A DNA stretch of 64,000 nucleotides from Tilletia caries (lineage: Eukaryota > Basidiomycota > Exobasidiomycetes > Tilletiales > Tilletiaceae): the NCBI GenBank assembly GCA_032718865.1, contig JALUTQ010000036.1, positions 89,518 to 153,517 of the forward strand, written 5' to 3'. Below are positions 22,274 through 34,149 of this stretch, piece by piece; positions within the stretch are counted from its first letter, which is position 1; each line of letters opens with the position of its first letter. Below the pieces are notes generated by a model. It did not search any database and was not told where the DNA came from. It saw only the letters and a program-made list of their open reading frames with translations. The position numbers and the translations under genes were made by a program.

Positions 22274-24048
22274 TCATAGCAGATCCTTAGCAAGCTGAAG
22301 AGACGTGTTCAGCAACTGCAGCTCCTCGTCGCCACCATCGACCAGCGCCTTGTCAGCCAGACCGAGGGTGATCGCCGCAGCCGCCTTCCGCGTACCGCTC
22401 AAGGCGGGATGGAGCATGAGGTAGTCATGCAGCTGTTGTTTTCGAAAGCCAAAAGATTCCCAAGTCAGTCTACTTCGACAGGGTCATTTGAGAAAAGGGG
22501 CAGCAAGAGATCTCACCTGAGAAAGGATCTGCGTCGCGCCATACCCGGACTGCGTACACGACGCGACCTCACGGGCAATAGCCGCATAGCTCCCCGGCGC
22601 CGGCGCCAGACCGGCCCTCGACGAGCTGCCCCCACCCCGCGCATGAGAGGCCAGTTTCCCCTCCGCATCAGCCATCGCCACATCCCCGTCCGCATCCCCC
22701 TCTGCATCCTCGTCCGCCCCGTACGCGTCGACGCCGAGGGCAGCGGCGAAGCGCCGGATGGAGGCTGCGGGCACGCGACCTGCTATCTCGAGGATGGAGA
22801 GCGTCGTTATGGGCGTCGGGCTCGACGTTTGGGCTGGCGCTGTGTCGGTCGCGGGAAGGACGGAGGCGGAGGCGCCGTGTAAGCGCGAGGCGGATTGGAG
22901 GTAGGTGATGGATCGGCGGAGGTCGCCGTCGGAGACTTCGACGAGGGTGTCCAGGACCTGGGGAGTGGAGATCCAGGTATGGTCAGTATGTGCCAATGTT
23001 ATTTTGGCGAAGTGAAGATCAGGTAAGCTTACCTTTTCGTCGGCAAAGGTGACGCCTTCTGCTTGTGCGATCATCTGTAGCCGTTCGCGCGTGGCACCGG
23101 TGTCGAGCTGGCGGAAGCGGAACTTGGAGCATCGCGATGTCAACGGTTCGATGATTCTGGCAGGCAAAGAAAGGAGGAAGGATCATGGGTCAGCCCGCTG
23201 ATGGAATTGGTGCGGGAATGGAAAAGAAGCTCACCTTGTCACATAGTTGCACACAAGACAGAAGCGGGTGATATGGCTGTACTGCTCCATAATACGACGA
23301 AGAGCACTCTGCGCGTCCTGCGTCATGCTATCCGCCTCATCCAGAATGATGATCTTATAAGGCGGACAGGGATACCTCTTCAGTCCCGTCTCGCCATCCA
23401 AGGTGGCCTGAGGCGTGCTGACGGCCAACTTGGCAAAGTTCTTGATCTTCTCGCGGACGACGGAGATGCCGCGCTCGTCGGAGGCGTTGAGCTCGAGGAC
23501 GCGGGAGCGGAAGAGGTCCGGGCCGAAGAGTTGGCGGGCGAGGGCGAGGATGGTGGATGTCTTGCCTGTTCCTGGGCCGCCGTAGAAGAGCATGTGCGGC
23601 AGCTGCGGGTGGGGTCGGAAAAAACGTCAGCCAATTGCGACCGGAGTGAGAAGTGCGGGAATACTCACATTGCTACTCAGGAGAGATCGCTTGAGGACAT
23701 TGACAGTATGTTCCTGCGCGACTACATCGTCGATCGACTTGGGCCGGCTGGTGAGAAGAAGAAGGAATCAGCAATCCGGCCCACCCCAAGCGTGTGAGAT
23801 TGAGCGACTGACTACTTCTCGACCCAGGGCCGCAAGGACTCTGCAATTTTCGCTCTGCGCTCTGCCTCCTGTTGTTGTGCTGCTGAGCGATGCCTGTTGC
23901 CGCCGCCGCCGGCTCCGAGCTGGAGGAACGCGTTCGCAACTGGGCGGTTGGTGGAGCTGCTCCCGCTTGCACCCGCACCTGCACCCGCACCAGTAGCCGC
24001 ACCTCCTGACGCTGCGGTTGGGTTTGCTGTACGTTGTGGGAGGAACAT
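22274..24048 (-). CDS. RFC2: replication factor C subunit (yeast Rfc2 / human RFC4 type)
   Basis: Six exons (23813-24048, 23669-23747, 23235-23602, 23033-23156, 22517-22957, 22274-22432) give 468 residues. The clamp loader opens PCNA in an ATP-dependent way at primer ends. [15 protein letters not shown] precedes the Walker A motif GGPGTGKT, the Walker B is ILDEADSM, and the arginine-finger motif is [22 protein letters not shown] and [18 protein letters not shown] are strongly conserved. The tail [16 protein letters not shown] closes the collar domain. Two features are unusual: an N-terminal Gly/Ala extension of about 70 residues, and a 60-residue acidic insert ([19 protein letters not shown]) inside the collar, making it about 100 residues longer than usual. 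Walker A begins GGPG, where GPPG is usual. The gene is divergent from the coiled-coil gene. Confidence 0.93.
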
Positions 24049-24199
24049 GGTGATGCTGGCACTGGGATGTTCGTTGTTCGGTGCTTTGGTGAATGAATGC
24101 TGATCTTCTCGAACGAACACGGACGCGCTCTGTTCTGCTGGGTGGAGACGCGACGCGACGCGTTGTTGTTTGTGTTGTGATGATCACTGCTGGGTGATC

Positions 24200-27100
24200 A
24201 TGGGGAGAGCAACACCAAACAATCAAAACACCTGGCATTCCTCAGTGCAGCACCAACAGCAGCCAGCACAGCACAGCAGCGCAGGGGACAGGAGGCAAGG
24301 AACGAAGGAGGCAGAGGCAGAGGCAGAGGCAGAGGCAGACAGGATGACAGCAGCAACAACAAACACTCGCCCACGCACGAGCTCAGCGTCCTCCGCGTCC
24401 AGGCGCGTGTCTGCAGCACAGGATGATGAGACGGCAGCGGGCATCTCATCCCAACAGCTCACACCCTCGCGCTCCACCGCAGCATCCATCTACGCTCCCA
24501 CCCCACTACGAGCAGCAGCACTCAAGCCACGCACCAGCATCCCCACACCACGACGCTCCCTCCTCGTCAGACCCACCCCGAACATCTCCACCAGCAGCAG
24601 GCCATCCAGCAACCCAAGCACCACACACACCGAACACCACAACGACAACGACGACGACGACGACGGCGCACAGTGGGCCGAAGAAGACGAAACGAACCAA
24701 GACTCTGCTCCCATCGCATCTCGCACAAGAAGGCGCAATACACACATGTACAACAACAACAACAATCCCAACAGGCGCAGCCTCCTCGCACCACCCACCT
24801 CCTCCCTCCGAAGGCCCTCCAGCGCACTAGGAAAACGTCGGGCCGAGCGCAGGGATGACGACTCCGACTTTGAGGACGAACAGCAGCAGCAGCAGCAAGA
24901 GCCAGCGCACGAGCAGGCTGGAAGCCACACCTCCGAGTTCGGCGTCCGTCGATCCGGCATCCCTCCTCCCACCATGAACCTCACTCCGCCTTCCGCCCCA
25001 ACCGCTGCGGCGAGTAGCAGTCGTCTCGCCAGACCGAGCGGGACGTCCCCGACGAAAGCGGGTGCGCTACTTAACAGTCTTCGCGCAGCGTCCCCGCTCA
25101 AGTCTGTCGCTGCGCGCCAACTGGGCTCGTACCTGACCGGAGCAGGGGTAGGGGGAAGTGGTGTTTCTTCCGGCATTGGCGGTACGAAGGGCCGGGTACG
25201 TAACTCCCTCGGAAGCCTAGGTGCCTTCCACAGCGCCGTCGCTCGCAAGTCCGGCCTTCGTCCCCCCGGTGCTGGTCCTAGTGGAGGAGATGGAACCAAC
25301 CCAGACACCTCGGGGTCGTCCTCCCTGGGCGGAGGAGGCGCATTAGGCTCCCTGCCTCGGCCTCGTAAGCTCTCCAGACCGTCGACGGCGGGCGAGGTCC
25401 AGTATGTCCGTGCCACGCTGGGAGCAGCGGCAGGAGGGCCGGGCGTCTCCTCCGGGCTGCCTAAGCCGCGCATGGGGAGTAGTTCCTCCCTCGGACCCGC
25501 AGCGGCGAACAAACGCCAGAGTCTGCAGATCGGCGCGCCGCCGCCGGACAGTTTTGCCAAAGTGGTCGGTCCGTCTTCATCACATCAACCTCAAGCAGCT
25601 AACACATCAACCTCCTCCTCGTCGTCTTCGGCCGCGGCGTCTTCGAAAGCCTTGCCGCCTTCGACTTCAACTTTCAAGTTCGCCATGCCGTCCTCCAAGG
25701 GGGCAGGACCGACTGCCTCTGGCCGGGTGGCCAATGTCCTCATCGGCACCACGCCCCTCCGCCAAAACCAAGGCCCTGTCCACCCAGCAGTAGCCTCTCT
25801 CCGCCCGCCCCAACAACAACAACAACAACAACAAGGCGGGAACAATCTCTCCCGAATGCTCCTCCCGACCCCGGACGCGCGCGAGCGCGGTAAGAAGCGG
25901 CTCAGCGGGATGAGCTTGGGCTCGAATACGAGTATGGGTGCTGTGCTTGCTGCCTCTTCTTCTTCTTCTTCGTCTTTCAAGATTGAGGAAGGGGAAGGGG
26001 AGGATAAGGAGAATCAGAAGGTTGGTGGGAAGGGGAAGGCTGTGGAGGGAGAGGGGCAGGGGGAGGGGGGAGATAAGGAGGTGCAGGAAAGGGCGATGTC
26101 GCCTACGATGAAGGATTGGCATATCCTGAATCAGCTGCAGAACCTCGCTCAGCAGTCCGGCCTCTCGCTCGAGCACATCCGGAATCTCCTGACGGAGGGG
26201 CCCAGTAACATTGCTGCTGCTGCTGGGTCGGATCGGGCCGTCTTGGCGGCGACGGCTCAGACGGGACGGTCACAGGCACAAGCACAGGGGCAGGGACGTT
26301 CATTGCTCGCGCCTTCGAATTCGACTTCGAGCCGGTCCTTACTGGCTCCAGCCGCGCCGGTCCAGAGCACCCCCTCAAGTCTGCGCCGGCGTCTTCCCAC
26401 CAAACCCTCGGCTGCAACTGCGGCTGGTATGACGATGTCGCCCTCGAGCGATACGAGTATGGCGCTGGGCATGGGTGCGAGTGCGATTGGGGAGGAGACG
26501 ATCGACCTTGTTAATCTGTCGCTCAGTCCTCCTGGCTCGATCGGGTCTCCGCTTGCGGGGCCTGATGAGAGTCTTATTGCGAGTTTGGGGTGTGGAGACT
26601 TTAGCATGTTGGGGGATGGAAGTGGGAAGAGGAAGGGGGAGGGGGAGGAGGAAGAGGAAGTGGAGGAAGGGTTGGAGGAGCTGGAGGGAGAGAGTGATCT
26701 GGAGGTGGAGTCTCCGCTCATGGCGATTGTCGCCCTCCGTTCAGACCAGAGCGTCAAGAATGGGAGCTCGCCATCGGGGACAGGCGGAGCGGATTCGACG
26801 CGTGACGTCCGGCTCGTCGCTGGTCCGCTCCCGGACCGGAGTCTTCGGGCTCGAGGAGGGAGGGGCAGCAGCAGCATTTCCGGCGGTGTCGACTTGGACC
26901 TGAGGCGGGAGTTGGACTCGACGAATCTGTTGGGGATCTTGTCGAGTCCTTCTTCGTCCTCGCTCGTTTCGGAGCAGATCCTTGCGCAGTCGGTTAGCAG
27001 GCGCGGTGGGAAGTCGTCGACGGACTCGGAGGGCACTGCGCGTGGATTGGGGACGGCTGCGGCTGCGGCTGCGGCTGCGGTGGAGCAGGCTGCTGAGGTT

Positions 27101-28082
27101 GTGCGTCTGAAGGCTGAGCTGGAACAGGCGCGTTTGGATGCGGCGCGGCAGCGGGACTTGCACGAGCTCAAGTTGGCTGAGTACGAGGAGGCTCTGACGG
27201 TCATTCGGGACGAGCAAGCTGCGACGCCAAAGACGAAGACGAAGGACGACGCCGACGCCGATGCCGACGCTGACGTTACACCGCAAGACCACGACGTCAA
27301 AGCAGGATCAGATTCCAAATCAGGGAAAGAAGAAGACGAGGAACGCAGGTTACAGTCACTCCAAGCCCGGATCGAGGCGATGCAAACCGAGCAAGCGCGC
27401 GCGCGGAAGTTGTACGAGTCCGAGCTTGCCGGGCTCGAGGAAGCCTGTCGGCTTGCTACGGAGCGCGCAAGTCTTGCCGAGGCCGAACGGACGCGGGAGC
27501 AAGCGCAAGCTGTTGAGCGGGCGCGGTTGGACGAAGAGGCTCGGCATGCCCTTGGGGAAGAGGCGGAGCGCGCGATGGTTGCGCTGGTCGAAGAGCGCGA
27601 GCAAGCCAAAGAAGCCGAGGGGCGCCTTAGGATTTCGCTCGAGGAGCTCGAAGCTGCGTCGGGGGAGCGTGAGCAGGCTGGGCAAGAGGAGGTGGAGGCG
27701 GAGCGTGCTGGTGCGGTGGAGCGCGAGGGGAGGTTGAGGCGGGAGTTGGAGGTGCAGGAGGGGGTCGTTGTTGATGCGTTGGGGACGCGGAGGCGGGTGT
27801 TGGGGGAGTGTGCTGCGAGGGCTTGGGGGGACTTGGTTGATTTGGGGCGGAATGAGATGTTGTTGCTTGATGGGAAGGCGGATATGGTGAGTGTTGCCTC
27901 CCCACCCCTCTTCCGCATTTCTGACGACGTAGCTGATCCCCCCCCTTCTTCTTGTAATCCCCCCCCTCCAGTGCCACTTCCTCCTCGCTCAGCTCGAACT
28001 CTGGGACGGGCTCGTCTCGAGTTGTTACCCGTCTGGCACGCTCTCCGGCGTGAGGGATCCGCCGGCGGGGCAGCAGCTGTAG
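24200..28082 (+). CDS. large Ser-rich protein with C-terminal coiled coil, function unknown
   Basis: Two exons (24200-27886, 27972-28082) give 1265 residues from the ATG at 24200, or 1217 from the ATG at 24344. The latter may be the true start because the stretch before it is a simple repeat (AEAEAEAE). Residues 1-850 are basic and rich in Ser, Pro, Ala and Gln, with several short RRSLLAP or RSLLAP motifs and polyglutamine. KDWHILNQLQNLAQQSGLSL is a possible helix near the middle. From about residue 910 to 1180 a long coiled coil with heptad Leu and Glu/Ala runs to the end. The last exon encodes CHFLLAQLELWDGLV. Basic disordered N-terminus plus coiled coil recalls cytoskeleton- or chromosome-associated proteins, but I recognise no family. 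Confidence 0.75.
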
Positions 28083-29405
28083 TATACATCATGCTGCGAT
28101 ATGAAGTCGGGGGTGATGTTATGTTGCCCCCGACAGGTCCACAGGACCGAGGGTTCGGTCGCAGAAGCGCAGCGGGGCGGTTGACGTGCGCTGCTGGATC
28201 ATTCATTGTTAACCTCACCTTATTGCTCCCTTCACGGATACCCCCCCGATCCTTCCCTCCAACTAATTACTGCTACCCTTTTCTCTCGTCGTTCCCTTGG
28301 GTTCTTTCTTCCACCTGATGCTGGAGACCGGTGCCCGTGAGAGAGAAATGAGATCTTCTCCAGCATCAAACCGTCGCGCCGTCCAGGGTTCCCGAACCGC
28401 CCGGGCCTGCTTGGCTGGCCAAATGAATTTGGACTTCACACTCACAAGGAGTTACTTTCAACAGCAATTCTGCATCGATTGGCCTCAAATCTCGCGTGAG
28501 TACGCGTACAGGCGTCCTTGACATTCATGCAAAATTTGAGCCCGCTTTATTAAGTACGTTGCTGGGACGGTCAAAGTGGGAAACTCAGAGGGGTCGGGTA
28601 CCGACCGGGGTCGGCCAATAGACACGACCCTCTCTTTCCTCTTCCTCGCTGCTCTCCCTTGTACATCTTCCTGGCTTCTGCAATCAACTCGCTCTCTCTT
28701 CTATTGCTCTTGTGCTCAGGTAGGCTCTTGTGCCCTAGGACTCTTGTGTCCGCCAACACAGCTAACCCTCACGACAGAGCAGCTGGGACCTCGATGTGTG
28801 GTGGACGCCATGGAAGCGACCGTCAAGCGCCGAGGTAGGGAAAGTGATCCTGTTGGTTATATGTGAAGCAAGTGTGAGCGTTTGACAAGGGGAATCTTAA
28901 CTCCGAACCGTAAGTCCGTGTTGTATCCGTGATATCCGCACTATTTTTGTGCTATTATATTAAAGGTTTTGTTTTGTCTCCGCAGAAGCGTGATGAGGCG
29001 TTCGGCGTTCGGTTGAGGCGAAAAGTGTCCGTTTCCCTTCGCCCCACAGGACTGCAATAATGACCGACGGACAACGTCGGTCGAATGAATGCAGCATGCT
29101 GTGGGCGCGAGAATCCAGATGCGGAGGGCCAAGCAGGCTCAAAAGACGGCCTGTATGCTGTATGTGAGATGAACGATACTCTTACGTCCGTGTCTCCGTG
29201 AGCCACGTCCTTCCATCTCCACACTCCTGTTGCAAGCGTTCGTTGGACCTTCTCGTGCCTCGGTCTCCGATCGTGTGCCCGGCCACCTCCCCACCACACA
29301 TATTACACGCCGAGGCACCAATTTGACGACCCCGACGTCAACGGCTCAACATGGACAGGTCCGTGCTGCGTCCGTGATCCCTTGCATGAGACACAAAAAG
29401 AGAGA
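28083..29405. other. intergenic region upstream of the P450 cluster
   Basis: No gene is supported in 1.3 kb. At 28719-28720 an acceptor-like tract (CTTGTGCTCAG) is followed directly by GTAGGC, an AG/GT junction without an exon. A short unit at 28780-28835 ends in a GTAGGG donor. These may be a leader of a spliced transcript, but no frame can be followed. Confidence 0.35.
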
Positions 29406-29411
29406 TATAAA
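29406..29411 (+). promoter_or_regulatory. TATA box of P450 copy 1
   Basis: TATAAA stands 98 bp before the ATG of the first P450. The leader after it contains the tract CTGCAGACAGCCGTCG, which is also present before copy 2, so the duplication included promoter and 5' UTR. Confidence 0.6.
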
Positions 29412-29508
29412 AGGGGGGGGTGTCGAACTTCCTTCCTCCCTACCTGCTCACGCCCTCTTCCTGCAGACAGCCGTCGTCCACATCATTTCCGAGACACACA
29501 TTGTCGCC

Positions 29509-31635
29509 ATGCTGACTCACTCCACGTCCTCCTCTACTCTTGCCGCCATCCTTGACAGGACTGGCGTCCTACTTCCCCTCGCAGGTCTCTCTCTCGTGGT
29601 ACTCGCCTTCATCTACCGTGATCATGCGCTTGGCACCAAGCCGATACGACCGGAAGTGTACTGCCCGCCCAAGACATGGCCATTGCTCGGTCATACCCTG
29701 TGGTTGATCAGACAGGGCACCGAGGCCCAACTGGACTGGATGCTCGGCCTGACTCGGAACTCGAAGATTGGATGTGTGCAGTACGTATGATTTCTCCCAG
29801 CCATGGTCTTACGCCCCCCATTGGGGAGCTCCCTGAAAGTTTACTCAATAAGCATTTCGCCCTCTCCACGTTTACAGAATGAGCGTGCTCGGACCTGGTA
29901 ACTTAGCTTTACTCTCGCGACCCGAATATATCGAGGCCATCCAGAAAACCTACTTCGAGAATTTCGAGAAGGGCGCCTTCCTCGGAGATCGGATGTCCGA
30001 CGTCCTCGGTCGCAACGGTATCTTCGTCGCCGACGGTCACGCGTGGAAACACGCCCGCAAGACGGCCTCCCACATCTTCTCTGCCGGCCAATTCCGGAAC
30101 TGGGTCCAGGTCGTCGTCCACGAGGAGCTCGACAAGGTCGTCCCCCTCCTGAACACCCTCACATCGAAAAACACGTCCACGGAGAAGGGCGGGAAGAACA
30201 AGGAGGCGGTGATCGCCCTTCCCGAACTCTTCTTCCGCTACACACTCAATTCTTTCTCCCGCATGGCGTTCGGAGCCGACATCGGCTGCTTGACCAACGA
30301 CCCTGCTTGTCTTGACATGCCCGTCGAGTTTGCGGTGGCCTTCGACTACGCACAGAACGTCATCAATGAGCGCCTCGTAACTCCGATGTTCCAGCTTGTC
30401 GAGCTCGTCACAGGCAAGGACAGGAAGTGAGTCGTCTTGATTCTTTCTGTCTCTAATCAGAAAGCCAGGAAACTGACGGAAATGTTCTATCTTCTCAGGA
30501 TGAAAGCGGCCATCAAAACTATCCGCGACTTTGCAGGAAGCATCATTGACGATCGTCTTCAGGCTGCGCAGCGCGAGAAGAAGGCGAGCAAGGACCAAGG
30601 ACAGGCGACACGCGAACCCGGGTCCCTCGCCCAGCTATCCAAGAAGGACGGAAAGGATCTGCTCGATCTCTTCATGGAGACTACCCAAGACCGCGAGGAG
30701 CTCTTGATCGTTGTGCTCAACTTTCTCATTGCTGGACGGTGAGCACTCTTTTTGAATGAGGGCCGCGTTGGTTTTGTTCTGACCACCTTCCCTCTCATTC
30801 TCCACCCTGATGCTTGCTTCTGTATAGGGACACCACCGCTCAACTTCTCTCCTGGTTCTTCTACGAGATGATGGCGCACCCTGAGCATCTCGACGGCATC
30901 CGACGCGAGCTGACCGAGGTACTGGGCGAGTGCCCCGAGGAGGGCTACCGATTGCCTTATGATCGCATTCGTGACCTCCCTTACACGTTCGCGTGCATCA
31001 CGGAAGCGTTGCGACTGCACCCTAGTGTGGCGAAGGTGAGTGACGCAACATGCCATGCACCGCCTCGTCGACCTGTGCGCGCTCTTGTTCTGACTTTCTC
31101 CCCATCCTGCGCAGAACGTCAAGCAATGCGTCAAGGATACTCTGCTCGTCCCCTCCGCTCCCAACCCCTCAAATCTGCCGCCGATCCAAATGTACAAAGG
31201 CGAGATGGCCGGCTGGTCCGACTGGGTCATGGCCCGCCTGCCAGAGGTCTGGGGTGACGACTGCGAGGAATATCGGCCGAGTCGGTTCTTGCACTCGAAG
31301 TCGGGCGACTCAGATGGCCTTGGCGGAACAAGGCAGTACTCGCAGTGGCAGCAACACATGTTCAACGGCGGGCCACGCTTGTGCTTGGGAATGAACCTAG
31401 CTAGTGAGTGCCGCTATCCCCTGCGTAGACCCTCCGCTTCCTCTGACAATACTCTCTTCTTCCCTCGCCAGACTTTGAGGCGCTCAGCATCGTCGCCGCT
31501 ATGGTTCCCCTCTTCGACGTCCACTGGGCCCGGGCGGACCAGGGTCAGACAGCGAGCTTCCCGCCGAAGTACCTTTCCTCCATCACACTCCCAATGGAGC
31601 CTTTCCAAGTCGAGTTCCGGCGGCGTGCGCGGTAA
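29509..31635 (+). CDS. cytochrome P450, copy 1 of a tandem array
   Basis: Six exons (29509-29780, 29878-30426, 30499-30738, 30828-31035, 31115-31403, 31472-31635) give 573 residues. An N-terminal membrane anchor (VLLPLAGLSLVVLAFIY) points to the ER. The I-helix motif is AGRDTTAQLLSWFF, the K-helix ExxR is EALRL, the PERF-like motif is YRPSRF and the heme-cysteine motif is FNGGPRLCLG. Helix order and sequence resemble the CYP52/CYP86-clan monooxygenases that hydroxylate fatty acids and alkanes; the substrate is inferred from this resemblance only. Compared with copies 2 and 3 it has Ala instead of Pro after ExxR (HPSVAK against HPSVPK). Exon 3 and the end of intron 2 are almost identical to copy 2. 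Confidence 0.9.
30463..30648 (+). repeat. tract identical to 36170-36355 in P450 copy 2
   Basis: These 186 bp, covering the last 36 bp of intron 2 and most of exon 3, match the second P450 without a difference. Beyond 30648 only a few silent changes appear up to the end of exon 3. The surrounding introns and exons of the two genes differ clearly, so this tract is best explained by recent gene conversion. Confidence 0.8.
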
Positions 31636-31959
31636 AGATCATCCCACTGTCCCTGCCTTCCTCGACCCTTCGCTCTTGGATGGGTTATACCCCCAATCCT
31701 ATTTCCTCAATCGCACCTTTATTGGACCTCCGAGTATTGTGAATGTATATAACGTCCTTTCTCACGCGAACATCACATTTGAGCCCCCCCCTCGCCTTTG
31801 CCTGCCTGCCTCAAAGAGGACGATGCAGATGCTGAGCGCTGAGCAGCCCCGACTCCCAACTGGGCACCGGCCGGGAACGTGCTGAAAGAAATTAAATAAT
31901 GGCTTCGACGTGGCGTATGGCGGAGACATCGTCACCTCACACTGGCCCGAACCGACCAG

Positions 31960-32240
31960 GGTCCAAGAAATACAGAGAGGAGAGAGTACACCGCCAACTT
32001 GTTCAAAGGGCCTGGGGACCCTTCCCCCCGGAGGTTGTGGGAGGGTCTCCCAAATGGACCCTCCGAAGGTAGTCTCCTGCCCGCGACTGAGACCCTCCTG
32101 GCCAAAATGTGCTGAGAGCCTTTTTGCCCAACCATCCTGGGACCATTCCATCAAAGGGTCCTGGGAGGGTATGGGCGACTGACTGAGGATCCTCTCATAG
32201 GGGAGGGTGGTGGGAGGGATCTGGGTAGACACCCTCTTCG
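31960..32240. repeat. GGGAGGGTCC-rich imperfect repeats, left flank of the micro-exon locus
   Basis: Words such as CCTGGGAGGGT, GGACCCTCC and GAGGGTGGTGGGAGGG recur in both orientations about every 30 bp. The same vocabulary reappears at 34150-34560 and nowhere between. Such subterminal repeats are typical of DNA transposon ends, but I could not define terminal inverted repeats or a target duplication. The preceding 31636-31960 is the 3' flank of P450 copy 1. Confidence 0.45.
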
Positions 32241-32383
32241 GACACTCAGAATCAATACCATCTCAGTGATTAAATGCTGCTATATTACGGAAGAAAGAGA
32301 TCACACTACAGACGATCCCGAAGCCTGAAGCACAGTGAACAGCCAAGGAGGCAGAGGTCAGAGTCGGAGGACAAGTCACTTAC

Positions 32384-33895
32384 CTGTAAGTATATCGGAG
32401 AGAGAAACAGGAATGCATGGATCAGTGTCCTTGCCGAACGCCGCCCGCCGGACCAGGAGCGGGACAAAGAATGAATCACTCACAATGTATTGTGGCCGGA
32501 AAACTGTGGGAACGATGAGAAGGAGAAGGAAGTCTGAGAAGAACCCGAAAGGAGAGTAAGGAACAAGAATCAGCCGAGCGAGAACGCACCATTGCCAAGA
32601 CTGAGGACTGACCTGCGAGCATGTAGTGATGTAGTCAGCGAGGAGCAAAGAGCGGACCACAGAGAGGAATGACAGGAAGAGAACTCACCTGAGCTTCGAA
32701 AAAGAGACCTATAGGAGAGGGTGCAAAGAAGGTTGATCAGTGTCAGTGTCAGTGACGCGAGTGAAAGAGGGAGGCAGACTACATGCATACCCACAGTTCT
32801 AAGGCTGGTCTGCTAGGGGGCGAACTTCTGTCTGTGAGAATGAGAGAGAACGGAGGTGATGGGTCAGTGAGTTGATGGCCCAATACATGCGTGAGAACCA
32901 GTGACGTTGCCAGCGCACCTTGCCTGAGACTGGAGCTCGCTGCATGCACATCTGTAACAAGCAAAAAGGATGAGATCAGAGAGAAAAGTCAGCGACACGT
33001 ACCTTTAGGACTTCATCGGACCTGGTGGTAATGGGAAGAGGTTAGCGCATGAGGGCAGCAATGCCTCTGTGCAGTGACCAGAACGAATGGCGCTCACCAT
33101 GCGTGATGCGTGATGCGCGCCTGTATGCGCCTAGGCCTGGCAATGAAGACGCGTCAGATGACGGAAAGAGCGCGAGGGAGCAAAGGCACACTCACCTAGC
33201 TGGTGTACTTTGGTAGTTGCGGTCGCTGCTTTGCTGGCCTGCTGCTGTGTAGATGGTGATGGTGAACACCAAGAGAAGCAGAAGAGGGGATGGATGCACT
33301 CACTCTGTTGCTGTTGTTGTTTTGTGTTGCTGTTGCTGTGTTGCTGTTGCTGTGTTGCTGTTGCTGTGTTGCTGTTGCTGTGTTGTTTCTGCTATATCGA
33401 CACTGGTCACTGTTGAATGGAGATGAGCGCGAAAAGAGGCAGACGAGGGAATGAGGAGGTACTCACCGGTCGCTGTTGTTGCTGTGCTGGTGCTGCTGCT
33501 GATGTGGGACTGGTGTTGTTGGTGGTGTGTGATGTTGTGTGGTGCTGTCGGTGTTAGTGTGGTGTTGTTGGTGGTGTGGACGTGTGGTGTTGGTGCTGGT
33601 GGTGGTGGTCGTGCAGAAGAAGAGCATCGATGGAATTTGCTGTTTTAAATACCACATGAGGGTGGCAGCACACACACACTGCGGACGCGTCTCTTGATCC
33701 AAACGACGCGCAGACCAACTCAAAACGCGTCCTTGCTGTGCTGATGGTGTGCGTACCGGTCAAAGTCACGCAGGTGATGACTGCTGTTGCTGTTGAGGAA
33801 GGGTACTGGGTAAGTTGGGCAGGCGGCAGCATATACTGGTCTCGAATGTCGACTCACCAGTCCAGAGCCTGAGCGCATCCGAACATAAAGGGCAT
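32384..33895 (-). other. micro-exon array: twelve or more tiny exon-like units with consensus splice sites
   Basis: On the minus strand, units at 33858-33895, 33757-33789, 33467-33498, 33304-33409, 33196-33233, 33098-33136, 33003-33021, 32919-32951, 32791-32831, 32689-32708, 32590-32612 and 32484-32503 are each preceded by an AG acceptor, mostly with a pyrimidine tract, and followed by a GT donor (GTGAGT, GTGAGC, GTACGT, GTACGC, GTGCGC, GTGCGT or GTATGC). Sizes are 19-41 nt except one of 106 nt. Eleven of the introns are 51-100 nt and one is 258 nt. The first unit starts with ATG (MPFMFGCAQALD), and the first six join as one open frame of about 95 codons, rich in Gln and Thr from a CAACAGCAACACAG repeat. 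The 19-nt unit then brings a stop unless skipped. The gene has no recognisable relative. It could encode a fast-evolving protein or be a spliced non-coding RNA. Confidence 0.55.
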
Positions 33896-34149
33896 CGTGG
33901 CCGCCTGGATGCGCCGGTGATGGAAGCTCGGACCACGAGACGGTCGCCGAGAGCGCAGCAGCGAGAAGGGAAAAGCTGACGTCGCCGGGCAGAGGAGCGA
34001 GGAAGTGAGGTCGACGCGGGCGGCGGAAGACGCAGTGACGCGCGCAGAGAGCGCGATCAACGATAAGCGCGCGTAGAGCCCTGAAGAAGAGAGAGCGCGT
34101 TCAGCTGTGCAACGGAAGCGCGTCTATCGTCTGCACTCACAGTGCTGGT

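Noticed and set aside
26257..28218. Minus-strand frame of 653 codons opposite the coiled-coil gene
   Set aside because: It is a Ser/Arg-rich shadow of the Glu/Ala/Leu-rich coiled-coil coding strand and contains no recognisable domain.
33300..33390. Regularly repeated TTGCTGTTGCTGTG considered as a CRISPR-like or satellite array
   Set aside because: There are no unique spacers; it is a short simple repeat within one exon-like unit of the micro-exon locus.
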